NCBI GenBank assembly: GCA_036874045.1
Contig: CM072341.1
Coordinates: 8,754,501-8,818,500, forward strand
DNA: 64,000 bases
Reading direction: 5' to 3'
Source of the DNA: Cymodocea nodosa
Taxonomy: Eukaryota > Streptophyta > Magnoliopsida > Alismatales > Cymodoceaceae
The stretch's first letter is position 1. Each line of letters starts with the position of its first letter. Below are positions 1 to 11,567 of the stretch, one piece after another. The position numbers were made by a program, and so were the translations under genes. The notes below the pieces were generated by a model that saw nothing but the letters and a program-made list of their open reading frames with translations, was not told where the DNA came from and ran no database searches.

Positions 1-754
1 TATTGAAATCTAGCACAAGCACACACAACAAACATAATATCAGGTCTACTAGCTATCAAATAAAGTAAAGAACCAATCATACTTCTGTATTTTCTTTGAT
101 CTATTGATTTTCCTATGTCATCAATATCTAACTTTAAAGTAGTACTCATAGGAGTTCCTCGAATTCTTGTATCATTAAAATTAAATTTCTTAAGCATTTC
201 AACTGCATATTTTTCTTGATTTAAAAATATACCTTTATCCATTTGCTTAATTTGAAATCCTAGAAAATATGAAAGTTCTCCAATCATACTCATTTCAAAC
301 CGACTAGTCATCTCTTCAAAAAACATTTTTATTAGTTTATCAGAAGTTGCTCTAAAGATTATATCATCCACATATATTTGAATAACAATCTGATCTTTAT
401 CATCTTCCTTGATAAATAGAGTATGGTCTACTTTTCCCATGATATATCCTTAATAAATAGAGTATGGTCTACTTTTCCTATGATATATCCTTGTTCTACA
501 AGAAAAGTAGATAATCTTTCATACCACGATCTAGGTGCTTGCTTCAAACCATATAAGGCTTTCTTCAATTTATACACATAATCAGGATTATTAATATCTT
601 CAAATCTAAGTGGTTGTTTTACATAAACTTCTTCATTAATTAAACCATTTAGAAATACACTCTTCACATCCATTTGATATAGTTTAAAATTCATATTGCA
701 AGCATAGGCCAATAATATTCTAATACTTTCTAACCTAGCCACAGGAGCAAAGGT
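1..754 (-). pseudogene. Copia C2 remnant, part a: reverse transcriptase
   Basis: This is the C-terminal part of a Ty1/copia reverse transcriptase on the minus strand. It contains the conserved stretches [13 protein letters not shown] and [14 protein letters not shown], and the RT active site YVDDI is encoded near 361-380. It is closely similar to the C3 pol at 54600-55340, so C2 and C3 belong to one family. The reading frame is broken by a 41-bp tandem duplication. The element is cut at 754, where C1 is inserted, and resumes at 8830. The window starts inside it, so its RNase H and 3' LTR lie to the left. It is non-functional. Confidence 0.9.
410..491. repeat. 41-bp tandem duplication inside C2 RT
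   Basis: Bases 410-450 are repeated almost exactly at 451-491 (shared core AATAGAGTATGGTCTACTTT). As 41 is not a multiple of three, the duplication shifts the RT frame. C3 lacks it, so it arose in this copy. Confidence 0.85.
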
Positions 755-2279
755 TGAAAGGACCTCTAGATTTCGATAATGCAAAAATCAATGTAAGGTT
801 TTGAATTGTATTTCTCAAGTTTAGTTAGTGCAGTAAAAGATCAGAAGGCAGACAATTCTAAGCAGCAAACAAGTTGCAGTTAATCCCAGAATATGCTGCT
901 ATAGAAAATTGGACAGTTAAGAAAGGATTGAATAATCGGAAAGTTAAGGAGTTAACTATCTAAAAGCTTAAGGGAATTTTTGGAGAGTTAAAAAGATAAC
1001 TATCCGACTTTTTTGGAGAGTTACAGATATAACTATCCCAAAGTTAAGTCATTCAATTAACCACGTGCAGAAATACAGATTGGAAGCTTAAAGGACCTTT
1101 TAGAGAGTTAGATAACTATCCAAGTTTTCTTTTTAGAGAGTTAGATAACTATTCGAGTTTTTCGGTGAGTTACAGGTATAACTTTTTGGAACTTAAGTCA
1201 TCTTATTACGGATGTGTAGAATGGTGAAGACGGTAGTTAAAAGCTTAAAAGGAAAAATCGGAGAGTTAGATAACTATCCGAAATTTCAAGAGAGTTTCGA
1301 TGAGTAACAGTTTAACTATCTGAAACTTAAGTCATTGAATTTCCCACATGCAGAAATCTAGATAGAAGCTCAAATAAGTTTTCGGAGAGTTAGAAAGATA
1401 ACTATCCGAAATCTTGAAGCGTTTTGGTGAGTTACAAGTATAACCATCTGAAACTTAAGTCAGTCTTTTATGCATGTGCTAAATTAAAGTAATTGGAAAG
1501 TTAACAAAGAGTTACTATAGCTAACTATCCGATAGTTTAATAACTATTCGGTAAGTTATAGCTGCAAGTATCCGATTGAATGATAGCTCGCATTATATGA
1601 TTTGGAATCCTACATGGTAGAAAGATTTAAGTGATCTTTCAGTGAGTTACAAACATTCTTCGGAGAGTTACACAGCTAACTATCTGAAAGGTTAAGAAAA
1701 TCGGAAGGATATCTTGAAATATCTTTCTGAACGGTAACTTACCGTATTTGGGATTGAAGTCTAATCATATACAGTAGAATTCATCCGTTGGAAGAAAAAT
1801 ATGATCGTTACACATGTTTTGTATATATACAAGATACAATGGAAATACAAAGCTTTTGCTCATACACATACTTACACCAAGCTCAACAAAAGAAAAGCTT
1901 TAGAGATCAAATCATCTTCAACGTTTACAAACTGAATTACAGAAGCTCATCACGTACTCAACTCTGTTACTCACAAACTAGTGTTTACTGAAGTACACGG
2001 ATCAAAACTTTAGAGAAAAGATTGGTTGGAACTTCGACTAAGAAGCTCAAGTGAATGGTTGGTTCTTGCTTAAACCCTAAGCAAGTGATTGTAAGTTTGC
2101 AAAAGTTGCCCAAGTATCCCTTGGGGGTGGACTAGCTGTTAGTGGTGAACCACCTAAAATTTCTATGTGTACTCTTTTATTGTGTGCTTGCTATTTCTTT
2201 ATACTAATCCACTACTAAAGGGCTAAGAAACAAATTATTACCATTCACCCCCCCTTTGTCAAGCCATAAGGTCCTAACA
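755..2279 (+). repeat. C1 5' LTR
   Basis: The LTR runs from TG to CA, followed two bases later by the primer site. Over its first 295 bases I count about 21 differences from the 3' LTR (roughly 7%), all but one of them transitions. That points to an old insertion that decayed mostly by cytosine deamination. Confidence 0.92.
920..1690. repeat. C1 LTR array of TCGGAGAGTTA/TAACTATCCGA motifs
   Basis: The middle half of the LTR is a degenerate tandem array. Half-sites TCGGAGAGTTA and TCGGTGAGTTA alternate with inverted copies TAACTATCCGA. Each cluster ends in CTTAAGTCA and a CACGTG-like base run. The CTTAAGTCA landmarks near 1043, 1192, 1325 and 1453 give a period of about 130-150 bp. The 3' LTR repeats the array at about 7465-8235. 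Related arrays fill the LTRs of C3 and the G elements. Confidence 0.85.
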
Positions 2280-2281
2280 AT

Positions 2282-2293
2282 TGGTATCAGAGC
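2282..2293 (+). other. C1 primer binding site (initiator tRNA-Met type)
   Basis: TGGTATCAGAGC lies two bases after the 5' LTR and is the standard plant copia primer site complementary to the 3' end of initiator tRNA-Met. Confidence 0.92.
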
Positions 2294-2331
2294 AAGGTTG
2301 ATCTCGTTAATAGATTTAACCATTTGAGATC

Positions 2332-3664
2332 ATGGCTTTCCACACTACAGAGTGTCAGAATATCCATCGACCTCCCCTCTTTGATGGTAGCAATTATAGC
2401 TACTGGAAAAATAGAATGGAGTGCTTTCTCAAGAGTATAGATCTGAAACTTTGGAGAATGATTGTACATGGTACACCAACTCCAATTAGTCATGAAAGTG
2501 ACTAGACTGAGGAGGATGAAAGAATCATCCAGATGGATGCTTGTGGGCTTTATTCCATTTACTATGTACTAACTAGTGAACAGTATAATAAAATATCTAC
2601 TTGTAAATTCTCCCATGAAGCTTGGAAGATTCTTCAAATTACATATGAAGGAACCAGCCAAGTTAAAGATACTAAAATCAGCATTTTGTTAAGAAAATAT
2701 GAATTATTCAAAATGCTTGAAAAAGAAAGTATCAGTAAAATGTTTTCTAGATTCACAGAAATTGTGAATGAACTAAGAGGCCTTGGGAGGAGTTTTTCTA
2801 ATCGTGAACAAGTACAAAAGATCCTAAGGAGCTTGACAGTCGAATGGAAGTAGAAGTCTACTTTCATACAAGATTCAAAGGAGTTGAACAACTATTTAGT
2901 TGAAGATCTATTGGAAAACCTTCTAGCCCATGAAGTCCAAATGAAGGAATGGAAAGAAAAAGAAGGAGTCACTGAAAGAAAGGCAGAGAAAAAGAAAGAA
3001 CTAGCTTTTCCCTCAACAGAAGATCAACTAAGCTCGGATGAGGATGAAGTGTTACTGCTGGCCAAGAACTTCAGAAGGATGATGAGACAAGGAGGCAAAG
3101 CCAACTCCTCAAAATCAAAAGTCCCTACATGCTATAAGTGCAAGAAACTGGGACACATTCAACTTTACTGTCCTTTTCAACAAGAGGAGGACAAACAAAA
3201 ATGGAAGAGGAAGAATAAGAAGAAAATGGCTTTGAAAGCCACATGGGATGACATCAGTTCATCCAGCAGCTCATCAGACTCAAATGAGGAGACATTTGCA
3301 AACGTGTGCTTTGCTGCACAAGAGGTATGCCCTACATCTCCTTATTGCTCAGAAAAAGAAAATGATGATGCAGATATAAATAGTCTTCTTTGTACAGTAG
3401 ATAACTTATATGTAAAATGTAAGAAGTACAAGAAAGAATTAAAGAGTTTAAATTCCTATCTAAAAGATGTTTTTGCTGAACATAGAAGAAAAAGCCCTAG
3501 TTGATAATAGGGAATTAAAAACTAAAATGGATAGCTATAGTTGTAAAAATTTTGATCTGAAAGAAGAGAATAAGAATCTGTTATCTGAAGTTACTGATTT
3601 AAAGAAAACTGTATGTAAATTTACTAAGGGTGGAAATAGTTTAAACAAAATCATAGGATTCTAA
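2332..3664 (+). pseudogene. C1 gag (broken)
   Basis: Capsid-nucleocapsid polyprotein of copia type. The start is ATG at 2332, 39 bases after the primer site. The N-terminal region has RPPLFDGSNYSYWKNRM and EGTSQVKDTKISILL, typical of the UBN2-type copia gag. The zinc knuckle CYKCKKLGHIQLYC lies near 3130-3171 and fits CX2CX4HX4C. A Ser-rich stretch and a coiled-coil-like Lys/Glu-rich region follow. The frame is interrupted by TAG at 2503 and 2851 and shifts near 3490. From 3665 to 3899 is a broken linker that still reads FSLGYA and IWVPK in pieces, leading into protease. Confidence 0.88.
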
Positions 3665-3899
3665 AGAATAGGAAGAAGTAAATTTAGCCTAGGGTATGCT
3701 GTACCACAGGAAACTCCCTACTATGGTGGAAAAATTAGATCTTATAGAGATGGCACAATTGTGTTTGTCATTAAGAAGAGATCTACTTCTATATGGCTAC
3801 CAAAAGGCAATAGGTTCAATATACAGAGGACTAACACTAATGGACCCAAGAAGATATGGGTACCAAAAGTCTTAATTTCAACATGATTTGTAGGACTGC

Positions 3900-6800
3900 A
3901 TGGACAAGAAAGCTCAAACGTCCAAGTGGATCATTGATAGTGGATGCTCAAAGCATATGACAGGTAAGAAAAGACTTCTGGAATCTGTTAAATCAATAAA
4001 TTCAGGATCTGTTAAGTTTGGTAACAATGAAAAATGTAGAATTACTGCCATAGGAAATGTTGCATCTAAAAATAGAAAAATAGAAAATGTCTTACATGTA
4101 AATGGTTTAAAACAGAATCTGCTAAGTGTAGGTCAATTATGTGACAAAGGTTACAATATACTCTTCACTGTAGAAAACTGTTTTATATTACTATAGGATA
4201 CACATGAAATCAAATTTACTAGATATAGAAATAATTCAATTTATGCTTTAGAATTTCCATGTGATAATATATCTAGTGATGTATGTTTAGTTGCTTCTAA
4301 TGAAGATGAATGGTTATGACATAAAAGATTAAATCATGTAAACATGAGACTTATAAGAAAATTGACCAAACATGATCTTGTTAGAGGTGTGCCTAAGCTC
4401 AAATTCAAGAGAGATAAATTGTATAGTGACTGTACAATTGGAAAATAAAAGAAATCAACACACAAGAGTATTGAAGACATTGCCACACGTCAACCATTAG
4501 ATCTATTGCATATGGACCTGTTTGGTCCTACACAGACAACCAGTTTAGGAGGAAGAAAATATACCTTAGTGGTAGTTGATGATTATACAAGATTCACTTG
4601 GGTTATTTTCTTAACACACAAGAATGAAGCCTGTAATGAATTCAAACATCTCTGTATTAGAATTCTAAATGAAAAAGAATCAACTGTGAAGAAGATCAGA
4701 AGTGATCATGGAGGTGAATTTGAAAATTCTGAATTTGAAGAATTATGCAGTTCTTTTGGCATACTGCATGAATTCTCATGTCCAAGAACTCCTGCTCAGA
4801 ATGGAGTTGTAGAAAGGAAGAATAGATCAATACAAGAAATGGCAAGGACAATTCTTAATGCATCTGATCTACCAAAGTCTTTATGGGTTGAAGCTGTAAA
4901 TACTACATGTTACTCTATAAACAGAACTCATCTTAGACCTATCCTACATAAGACACCTTTTGAACTATGGTATGGTAAAATACCAAATGTTGGATAGTTT
5001 AAAGTCTTTGGATCAAGATATTTTGTGCTTAATACTAAGGATCAAAAGGACAAATTTGATGCAAAGTCTGATCCTACTTTACTTGTTGGATACTCTTCGA
5101 GAAGTAAGGCTTATAGGGTCTATTTTGAACATGAAAGAAGAGTAGAAGAGTCAATGAATGTATTCCTTAATGAAGACATGGTAGGAAAATTGAAGAGGCT
5201 AAAAATAGATAGTGAAAGTGAAAGTGAACTAATAAATCAGAAAATTCCTCAAAAAAAGGATAGTTCAATATTGCCTACACCTACTATGATAGAAAAAGCA
5301 TGGAAGACAAAGTTTGAACCTCCCATTGGACAAATTATTGGGAATATAAATCAAGGTGTTCAAATAAGAAGCAAAATTCAAAATATTTGTAATTATTGTG
5401 CTTTTGTGTCTGAACTTGAACCTTCAACAGTTGAAGATGCCTACAATGATGAATACTGGATCATGGCCATGCAAGAGGAACTAAATCAATTCAAGAAAAA
5501 TGAAGTCTAGAATTTGATTGAAAGGCCCATCGAAAAATCAATTATTGGCACTAAATGGGTGTTTAAGAACAAACTTGATAATAATGGTAGTATTATCAGA
5601 AATAAAGCTCGACTTGTTGCTCAGGGATACAACCAACAGGAAGGAATCGACTATGAAGAAACTTTTGCACCTATTGCAAGACTTGAAGCAATTAGAATGT
5701 TACTTGCCTTTGCAAGCAGTATGAAAATCAAGCTTTATCAGATGGATGTTAAAAGTGCATTTCTTAATGGCATTCTACAAGAAGAAGTATATGTAGAACA
5801 GCCACCAGGTTTTGAAGATGAAGAAAAACCAAACCATGTATACAAACTAAATAAAGCTCTTTATGGTTTGAAGCAAGCACCACGTGCATGGTATGATAAA
5901 CTGAAGAGTTTCCTTCTTGAGAATCAGTTTAACATAGGAACTGCAGACAACACCTTATTCATCAAATCTGAAAGTTCTCATATGTTGATTATTCAAATCT
6001 ACGTGGATGATATCATTTTTGGTGCCACACATGAGAAACTATGTCATGATTTTCAAATCTTAATGAAGAATGAATTTAAGATGAGTCTTATGGGAGAATT
6101 AAAATTCTTTCTAGGATTACAAATTCATCAACTTCAACATGATATTTTCCTGAATCAAGAAAAATTTTGCAAAGAGATTCTCTTAAAATTTAGTATGGAT
6201 AAATCCAAAGCAATAGGTACTCCCATGAACTCAAATGAAAAATTTGATAAGGACATTTCTGGCATTCCAATAGATTAAAAGAAATACAGAGGCATGATTG
6301 GATCACTTCTGTATCTAACAGCCAGTAAACCATATATAATGTTTAGTGTTTGTGCTTGTGCAAGATATCAAGCCTCTCCAAAAGCATCACACTTAAAAGC
6401 AGTTAAACATATATTTAAATATCTATAGGGTACCAAAGATTTTGGCTTATTTTATTCTTCGCAGAATCATTTGATATTAGCAAGATACAGTGATGTAGAT
6501 TATGCAAGATGCAAATCAGATTGAAAAAGCACTAGTGGGACATGTCAGTTGCTTGGTCATTCACTTGTTTCTTGGTTTAGCAGGAAACAAAACTCAATAG
6601 CTCTATCCACCACTAAACTCTAAACTCTATGTTGTGCACAGATTTTATGGATGCAACAAACTCTAGCAGATTACAAGCTAAATTTTTAGAATACCATTAT
6701 TTATTGTGACAGTAGTAGTGCCATCAATCTCTCCAAAAATACAGTTCTACACTCTAGAGCAAAACATATCGAGATTAGGCACCACTTTCTAAGAGACCAT

Positions 6801-6938
6801 GTTGAAAAAGGTCATATTTCCTTAGAATATGTCTCTACTAAAGAACAACTTGCAGATATCTTCACCAAACCATTATCTGAAGCTGCATTTAATCATATTA
6901 GACGAAATTTAGGGATTTACTCTTTATATGATTTATAA
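3900..6938 (+). pseudogene. C1 pol: protease-integrase-RT-RNase H (broken by stops)
   Basis: One frame runs without any indel from 3900 to the stop at 6936-6938, so only point mutations have broken it. Protease is marked by WIIDSGCSKHMTG (active D-S-G). The integrase core follows with MDLFGP, SDHGGEF and NGVVERKNRS, the D,D,E residues all visible. RT has [23 protein letters not shown] and the active site YVDDIIFG near 6000. RNase H ends with IYCDSSSAINL and the tail QLADIFTKPL. Internal stops lie at about 4195, 4317, 4446, 4995, 5509, 6276, 6427 and 6522. Most sit where relatives have Gln, Trp or Arg, so they are one transition from sense. Confidence 0.92.
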
Positions 6939-7295
6939 ACTCATATCTCTACTCTCCAAGCTCACAACTAGGAGCTTGTTCTACTAACATCTTTGTTTTG
7001 CAGCAACTTAGCCTTTTTTTTTTATATCCAGCTATAATTGCTCCACCAACTTAGTATATGAATTCTCACTTCTTTTTGACAATCGGCAAAAAAGGGGGAG
7101 AAATATCATATTTTGGTAAGCAAAGCTGCAATAAAGTAGGGGGAGAATTTCAAGGGAAGTGATTTTAGAAAAACAGGGGGAGTTTCTAAATTTAATTATT
7201 CTGTATTCCTAGTGTGCTTTTCTGAATAGATATATAGGGAGAGAAATACATGTAATACATTATAAGGTTTTTGCCATTATCAAAAAGGAGGAAAT
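6939..7295 (+). other. C1 3' untranslated region with polypurine tracts
   Basis: No ORF. It contains several purine runs with GGGGGAG (near 7092, 7140 and 7177). The final tract, AAAAAGGAGGAAAT at 7282-7295, abuts the 3' LTR and should prime plus-strand DNA synthesis. Confidence 0.8.
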
Positions 7296-8829
7296 TGAAA
7301 GGACCTCTAGATTTCGATAATGCAAAAATCAATGTGAGGTTTTGAATTGTATTTCTCAGGTTTAGTCAGTGTAGCAAAAGATCAGAAGGCAGACAATTCT
7401 AAGTAGCAAACAGGTTGCAGTTAATCCTAGAATGTGTTGCTATAGAAAATCAGACAGTTAAGAAAGGATTGAATGATCGGAAAGTTAAGGAGTTAACTAT
7501 TTGAAAGCTTAAAGGACTTTTCGGAGAGTTAAAAAGATAACTATCTGACTTTTTCGGAGAGTTACAGGTATAACTATCCCAAAGTTAAGACATTCAATTA
7601 ACCAAGTGTAGAAATACAGAACGGAAGCTTAAAGGACTTTCAAAGAGTTAGATAACTATCCGAGTTTTCTTTCGGAGAGTTAGATAACTATTCGAGTTTT
7701 TCGGTGAGTTACAGGTATAACTTTTTGGAACTTAAGTCATCTTATTACGCACGTGTAGAATGGTGAAGACGGTAGTTAAAAGCTTAAAAGGAAAAATCGG
7801 AGAGTTAGATAATTATCCAAAATTTCAAGAGAGTTTTGATGAGTTACAGTTTAACTATCTGAAACTTAAGTCATTGAATTTTCCATGTGCAGAAATCTAG
7901 ATAGAAGCTCAAATAAGTTTTCGGAGAGTTAGAAAGATAACTATCCGAAATCTTGAAGCGTTTTGGTGAGTTACAAGTATAACCATCCGAAACTTAAGTC
8001 AGTCTTTTATGTACGTGCTAAATTAAAGCAATCAAAAAGTTAATAGAGAGTTACTGTAGCTAACTATCCAACAATTTAATAACTGTTCGGTAAGTTACAA
8101 CTGCAAGTATCTGATTGAATGACAGCTCACATTATATGATCTGGAATCCTACATGGCAGAAAGCCTTAAGTAATCTTTCGGTGAGTTACAAACATTCTTC
8201 GAAGAGTTATACAGCTAACTATCCGAAAGGTTAAGAAAATCGGAAGGATATCTTGAAATATCTTTCTGAACAGTAACTTATCGTATTTGGGATTGAAGTC
8301 TAATCATATACAGTAGAATACATCTGTTAGAAGAAAAATATGATTGTTACACATGTTTTGTATATATACAAGATACAGACATTGGAAATATAAAGCTTTT
8401 GCTCATACAAATACTTACACCAAGCTCAACAGAAGAAAAGCTTTAGAGATCAAATCATCTTCAACGTTTACAAATTGAATTACAGAAGCTCATCATGCAC
8501 TCAACTCTATTACTCACAAGCTAGTGTTTACTGAAGTACACAGATCAAAACTTTAGAGAAAGGATTGGTTGGAGCTTCTACTAGGAAGCTCAAGTGAATG
8601 GTTGGTTCTTGCTTAAACCCTAAAGCAAGTGATTGTAATTTGCAAAAGTTTAGTGTAGCCCAAGTATCCCTTGGGGGTGGACTAGCCATTAGTGGTGAAC
8701 CACCTAAAATTTCTGTGTGTACTCTTTTATCGTGTGCTTGCTATTTCTTTATACTAATCTACTACTAAAAGGCTAAGAAACAAATTATTACAATTTACCC
8801 TCCCTCTGGTAAGCCATAAGGTCTTAACA
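7296..8829 (+). repeat. C1 3' LTR
   Basis: It starts TGAAAGGACC after the polypurine tract and ends CTTAACA. It is colinear with the 5' LTR along its whole length and repeats the same motif array. Confidence 0.92.
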
Positions 8830-9544
8830 AAAGTTTCATCATAATCAAGTGCTTCCTATGTATACCATTATGCAACTAATCTAGCTTTGTTTCTTATAAC
8901 TTGACTAGTCTCATTAGTTTTGTTTCTGAAGATCCACTTTGTACGTATTATGAACTGATGTTTTAGTGGAGAGACTAATTCCCAAACATCATTTCCAATG
9001 AATTGATTTAGTTTATCTTACATTGCCACTATCCAATTTTCATCAGATAATGCTTCTTCTATATTCTTTGGTTCCACCATAGAAACAAACATGCACATAC
9101 CATTTAAATTTACTAAAGCTCTAGTTTTAACTCCCTCATTAATATTACCAATAACTTGAGTGATGGGATGTGATGAAGAATAACGCCAATTTCTATGATT
9201 CTCCTCAATATTCTCACCAACAACTGAAGGTATATCACTTTGATCATTAGTTTGATCATTTAAGTTCATATTTTTAATTTTTTCAAATAAATCTTCAATC
9301 TCTCTATTGATGTCCAATTCTTTTGGAAAATTGATCATATCATCAGTATCAGCTTTAGATTGAGATTCTCTAAAAGAATTTTCATTGAAGCTTACATGAA
9401 GAGTTTCTTCAATGGTTCTAGAAGACTTATTATACACTCTATAAGCTATACTTCTAATAAAGTATCCTACAAAAATTCCTTCATCCGCTTTCGCTTGAAA
9501 TTTATCCCTTTTATTCTTAATGTTAAGGATAAAACACTTACAAC
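8830..9544 (-). pseudogene. Copia C2 remnant, part b: integrase C-terminus to RT N-terminus
   Basis: Minus-strand copia pol continuing from part a. The open stretch at 9018-9437 encodes [35 protein letters not shown] and [13 protein letters not shown], the linker between integrase and RT. It matches C3 at about 55500-56050. It ends at 9544, where G1 is inserted, and resumes at 26373. The bases beside G1 are ACAAC (9540-9544) and ATAGC (26373-26377). C3 has GCAGC at this site, and both flanks can be derived from it by C-to-T or G-to-A changes only. Confidence 0.88.
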
Positions 9545-11557
9545 TGTTTGTTTTTTACTAGCACTACACTAGAAAAACTTGGATTTGTTACTTCTGTTTT
9601 TACTTAGTTAATTTATCTTTATGCCTATTCTTTCTTTTAGAAGTAAACAAACAACCTTTAATACAATTTAGATATTAATTCCAATTTGTACTTTAACTGC
9701 AAGTGCATAGTGTCTATTGTATTAGTGTGCAAGTACAGGTCGATCTCATAGGAAATTGTTGAAGAACTTGAGAACTGTTCGTTTGTTAACAATCAAATTT
9801 ATATATTCAATAAGCTCTTCGTTGAATTACAATTAACTCAACGGACAAAGTTCATTGAGTTATGGCTAACTCAACGGACTAACCTGTCTTTTCTTTTTAA
9901 TACTGCTATTTACAGAGGAATTCAGCCAACCATTGGGCGATTTCACATATTGTAAATAACATCAATTAAGCTCTTTAATGTTAGTTAACATTGGATTTAT
10001 CATTAAGCAATACTAACATTCAGATAATTCAAACAGTAACCATTAAAATCTTTAAGTCTTTTGAACGAACCGATTTTAGTAAACTATAAAACTAAAACAA
10101 CATAAAACAATCACAGCACTGACAAAGATAACATTAATCACGATACAACACAAACAATTCAACACTCAAATACAACATACAAACATAGATAAATTGTTTT
10201 TGGTATTTTTGTTTTAATATGAACATGGAAATGGGCGAAAGGTGAAATGTAAAGTAATCTCACTTGACAGTAAATACTTCCAACACTACTTGCAACGCGA
10301 TTACACCACTGAAAATTAAACCACTTACAATTCTGTCTCCTCTCCCTATAGAATCGCGAGTCCAGAATTGCAAGATGATCTCCTCTTCAGCATACAGGCA
10401 TCAACTCGAAGCCAAGGCTAAAAACTTTACAATCTCCTGAAATATGAGTTGGCGCTTGGTGAAAATGGATTCCCTTCCCGTGACGCAATCACTCCTCACA
10501 GTGGTTGTCAGGCACTGTGTTTGGCTCGGAATCAACCCGACATCAAGAAAGTATTCTCATAGACCTCTGATGGTTGGTGATTGTGGTGGTGATGATGATG
10601 ATTAGTGTGGTACTTCAGAGAATTACGACGTTGATCCTCCTTTGCACACACTATCCACCCATCGATCACACACTCTTTTTTTTCTTCTTTTCTTTTATAT
10701 TTCTTTAGTAGTAATTGCTTCTACTTGAATGGTCGATTGGATTTCCTTCATTCATATCAATGGTGATGCTTTCTTCTCCCTACACGATACGTGCAGACGT
10801 GGTTTTTCTTCCAACTGTCTTGTTTCTGCAACCACTACAATGGCATATTAGAAAATATATAGTTCGTGGAGTTACAAATAACTCAACGGACTTTCTTCGT
10901 TGATTTAACTATAAAACACGTGCATAAATTTAACTATCCGATGCTCAGGTGCATTTCAGATACTTATAAACTCAACTATCCGATGCTTAGATGCATTTCG
11001 GATAGTTAGAGATAACTCACCGAAAATCCACTTAAGTCACTTTCCCAGAACATGACACGTGTCCTCAGCTATTTTATAAATAAAAAGAGATTTCGAAGGG
11101 TTATAGGGATAACTATCCGATGCCCAGCTGCAATTTCGGATAGTTATAGATAACTCACCGAAAGTTCACTTAAGTCATTTATTATGGTTTCGACACGTGT
11201 ACTTCAGGAAATAATAAAATATTCTCTCAAAACATAACTATTCGGCAATTTAAACATAACTATCTGATATGTTCAGTCTGTTAAACATAACTGTCCAAAA
11301 TATGTCTAGTATGTTAAACATAACTGTCCGAAATATCAGAAAATTCGGATACTTAAGAATTTCACAGCCTGCAACTTACCGATAGTTTAAAAATGTACTA
11401 AATTAACATTAATTCCCCCAAATTAAGCAGATTCTTCAATTAAAGTATATAACAGTGTAATTATAACATAATGGCTTAATTCTGATATGATAAGCTAAAT
11501 ATTATGCAATTAACCATCATTTAACCGTTAATAATATGCACTTTTTCATTCTAAATA
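9545..11557 (-). repeat. G1 3' LTR
   Basis: It is bounded on the plus strand by TGTTTGTTTTTT and CTAAATA (a decayed CTAAACA). It lies next to the polypurine tract, so it is the 3' LTR in element sense. The block at about 10440-10650 is GC-rich and recurs in every G LTR. The part at 10860-11400 holds the paired TCGGATAGTTA/TAACTATCCGA half-sites with CACGTG boxes. ORFs inside it are antisense and not conserved as protein. Confidence 0.9.
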
Positions 11558-11567
11558 CTTCCCCCAT
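11558..11567 (-). other. G1 terminal polypurine tract
   Basis: Minus strand reads ATGGGGGAAG directly before the LTR start TGTTTAG. The same ten bases abut the LTRs of G2 (33667), G3 (41820) and G4 (62191). Confidence 0.85.

Larger units (their letters stand above)
755..8829 (+). mobile_element. C1: full-length Ty1/copia retrotransposon
   Basis: An 8.07-kb element has two LTRs of about 1.53 kb that start TGAAAGGACC and end CTTAACA or CCTAACA. It has an iMet-type primer site, gag, pol in the order PR-INT-RT-RNaseH, and a polypurine tract. The five bases before it (AAGGT, 750-754) and after it (AAAGT, 8830-8834) fit a target duplication with one transition. It interrupts the RT of C2. The long LTRs, the gag motif YEGTSQVKDTKI and the repeated GGGGGAG tracts after pol resemble the SIRE-like copia group, but there is no env-like ORF after pol. 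Many in-frame stops make it non-autonomous now. Confidence 0.93.

Noticed and set aside
920..1690. CRISPR-like or satellite array
   Set aside because: The repeats are degenerate, lie inside an LTR and have no unique equal-length spacers. A plant genome has no CRISPR arrays.
6939..7295. Env-like ORF after C1 pol, as in SIRE elements
   Set aside because: Only 357 bases separate pol from the 3' LTR, with no long ORF, so C1 has no env-like gene.
10440..10720. Recurring plus-strand ORFs starting MSRRLVKM or similar in the G LTRs (25259, 32751, 37111, 40477, 61120)
   Set aside because: They lie antisense inside LTRs, differ in frame and length from copy to copy, and recur only because the LTR does. 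They match no protein family I know. The GC-rich block is better seen as LTR sequence.
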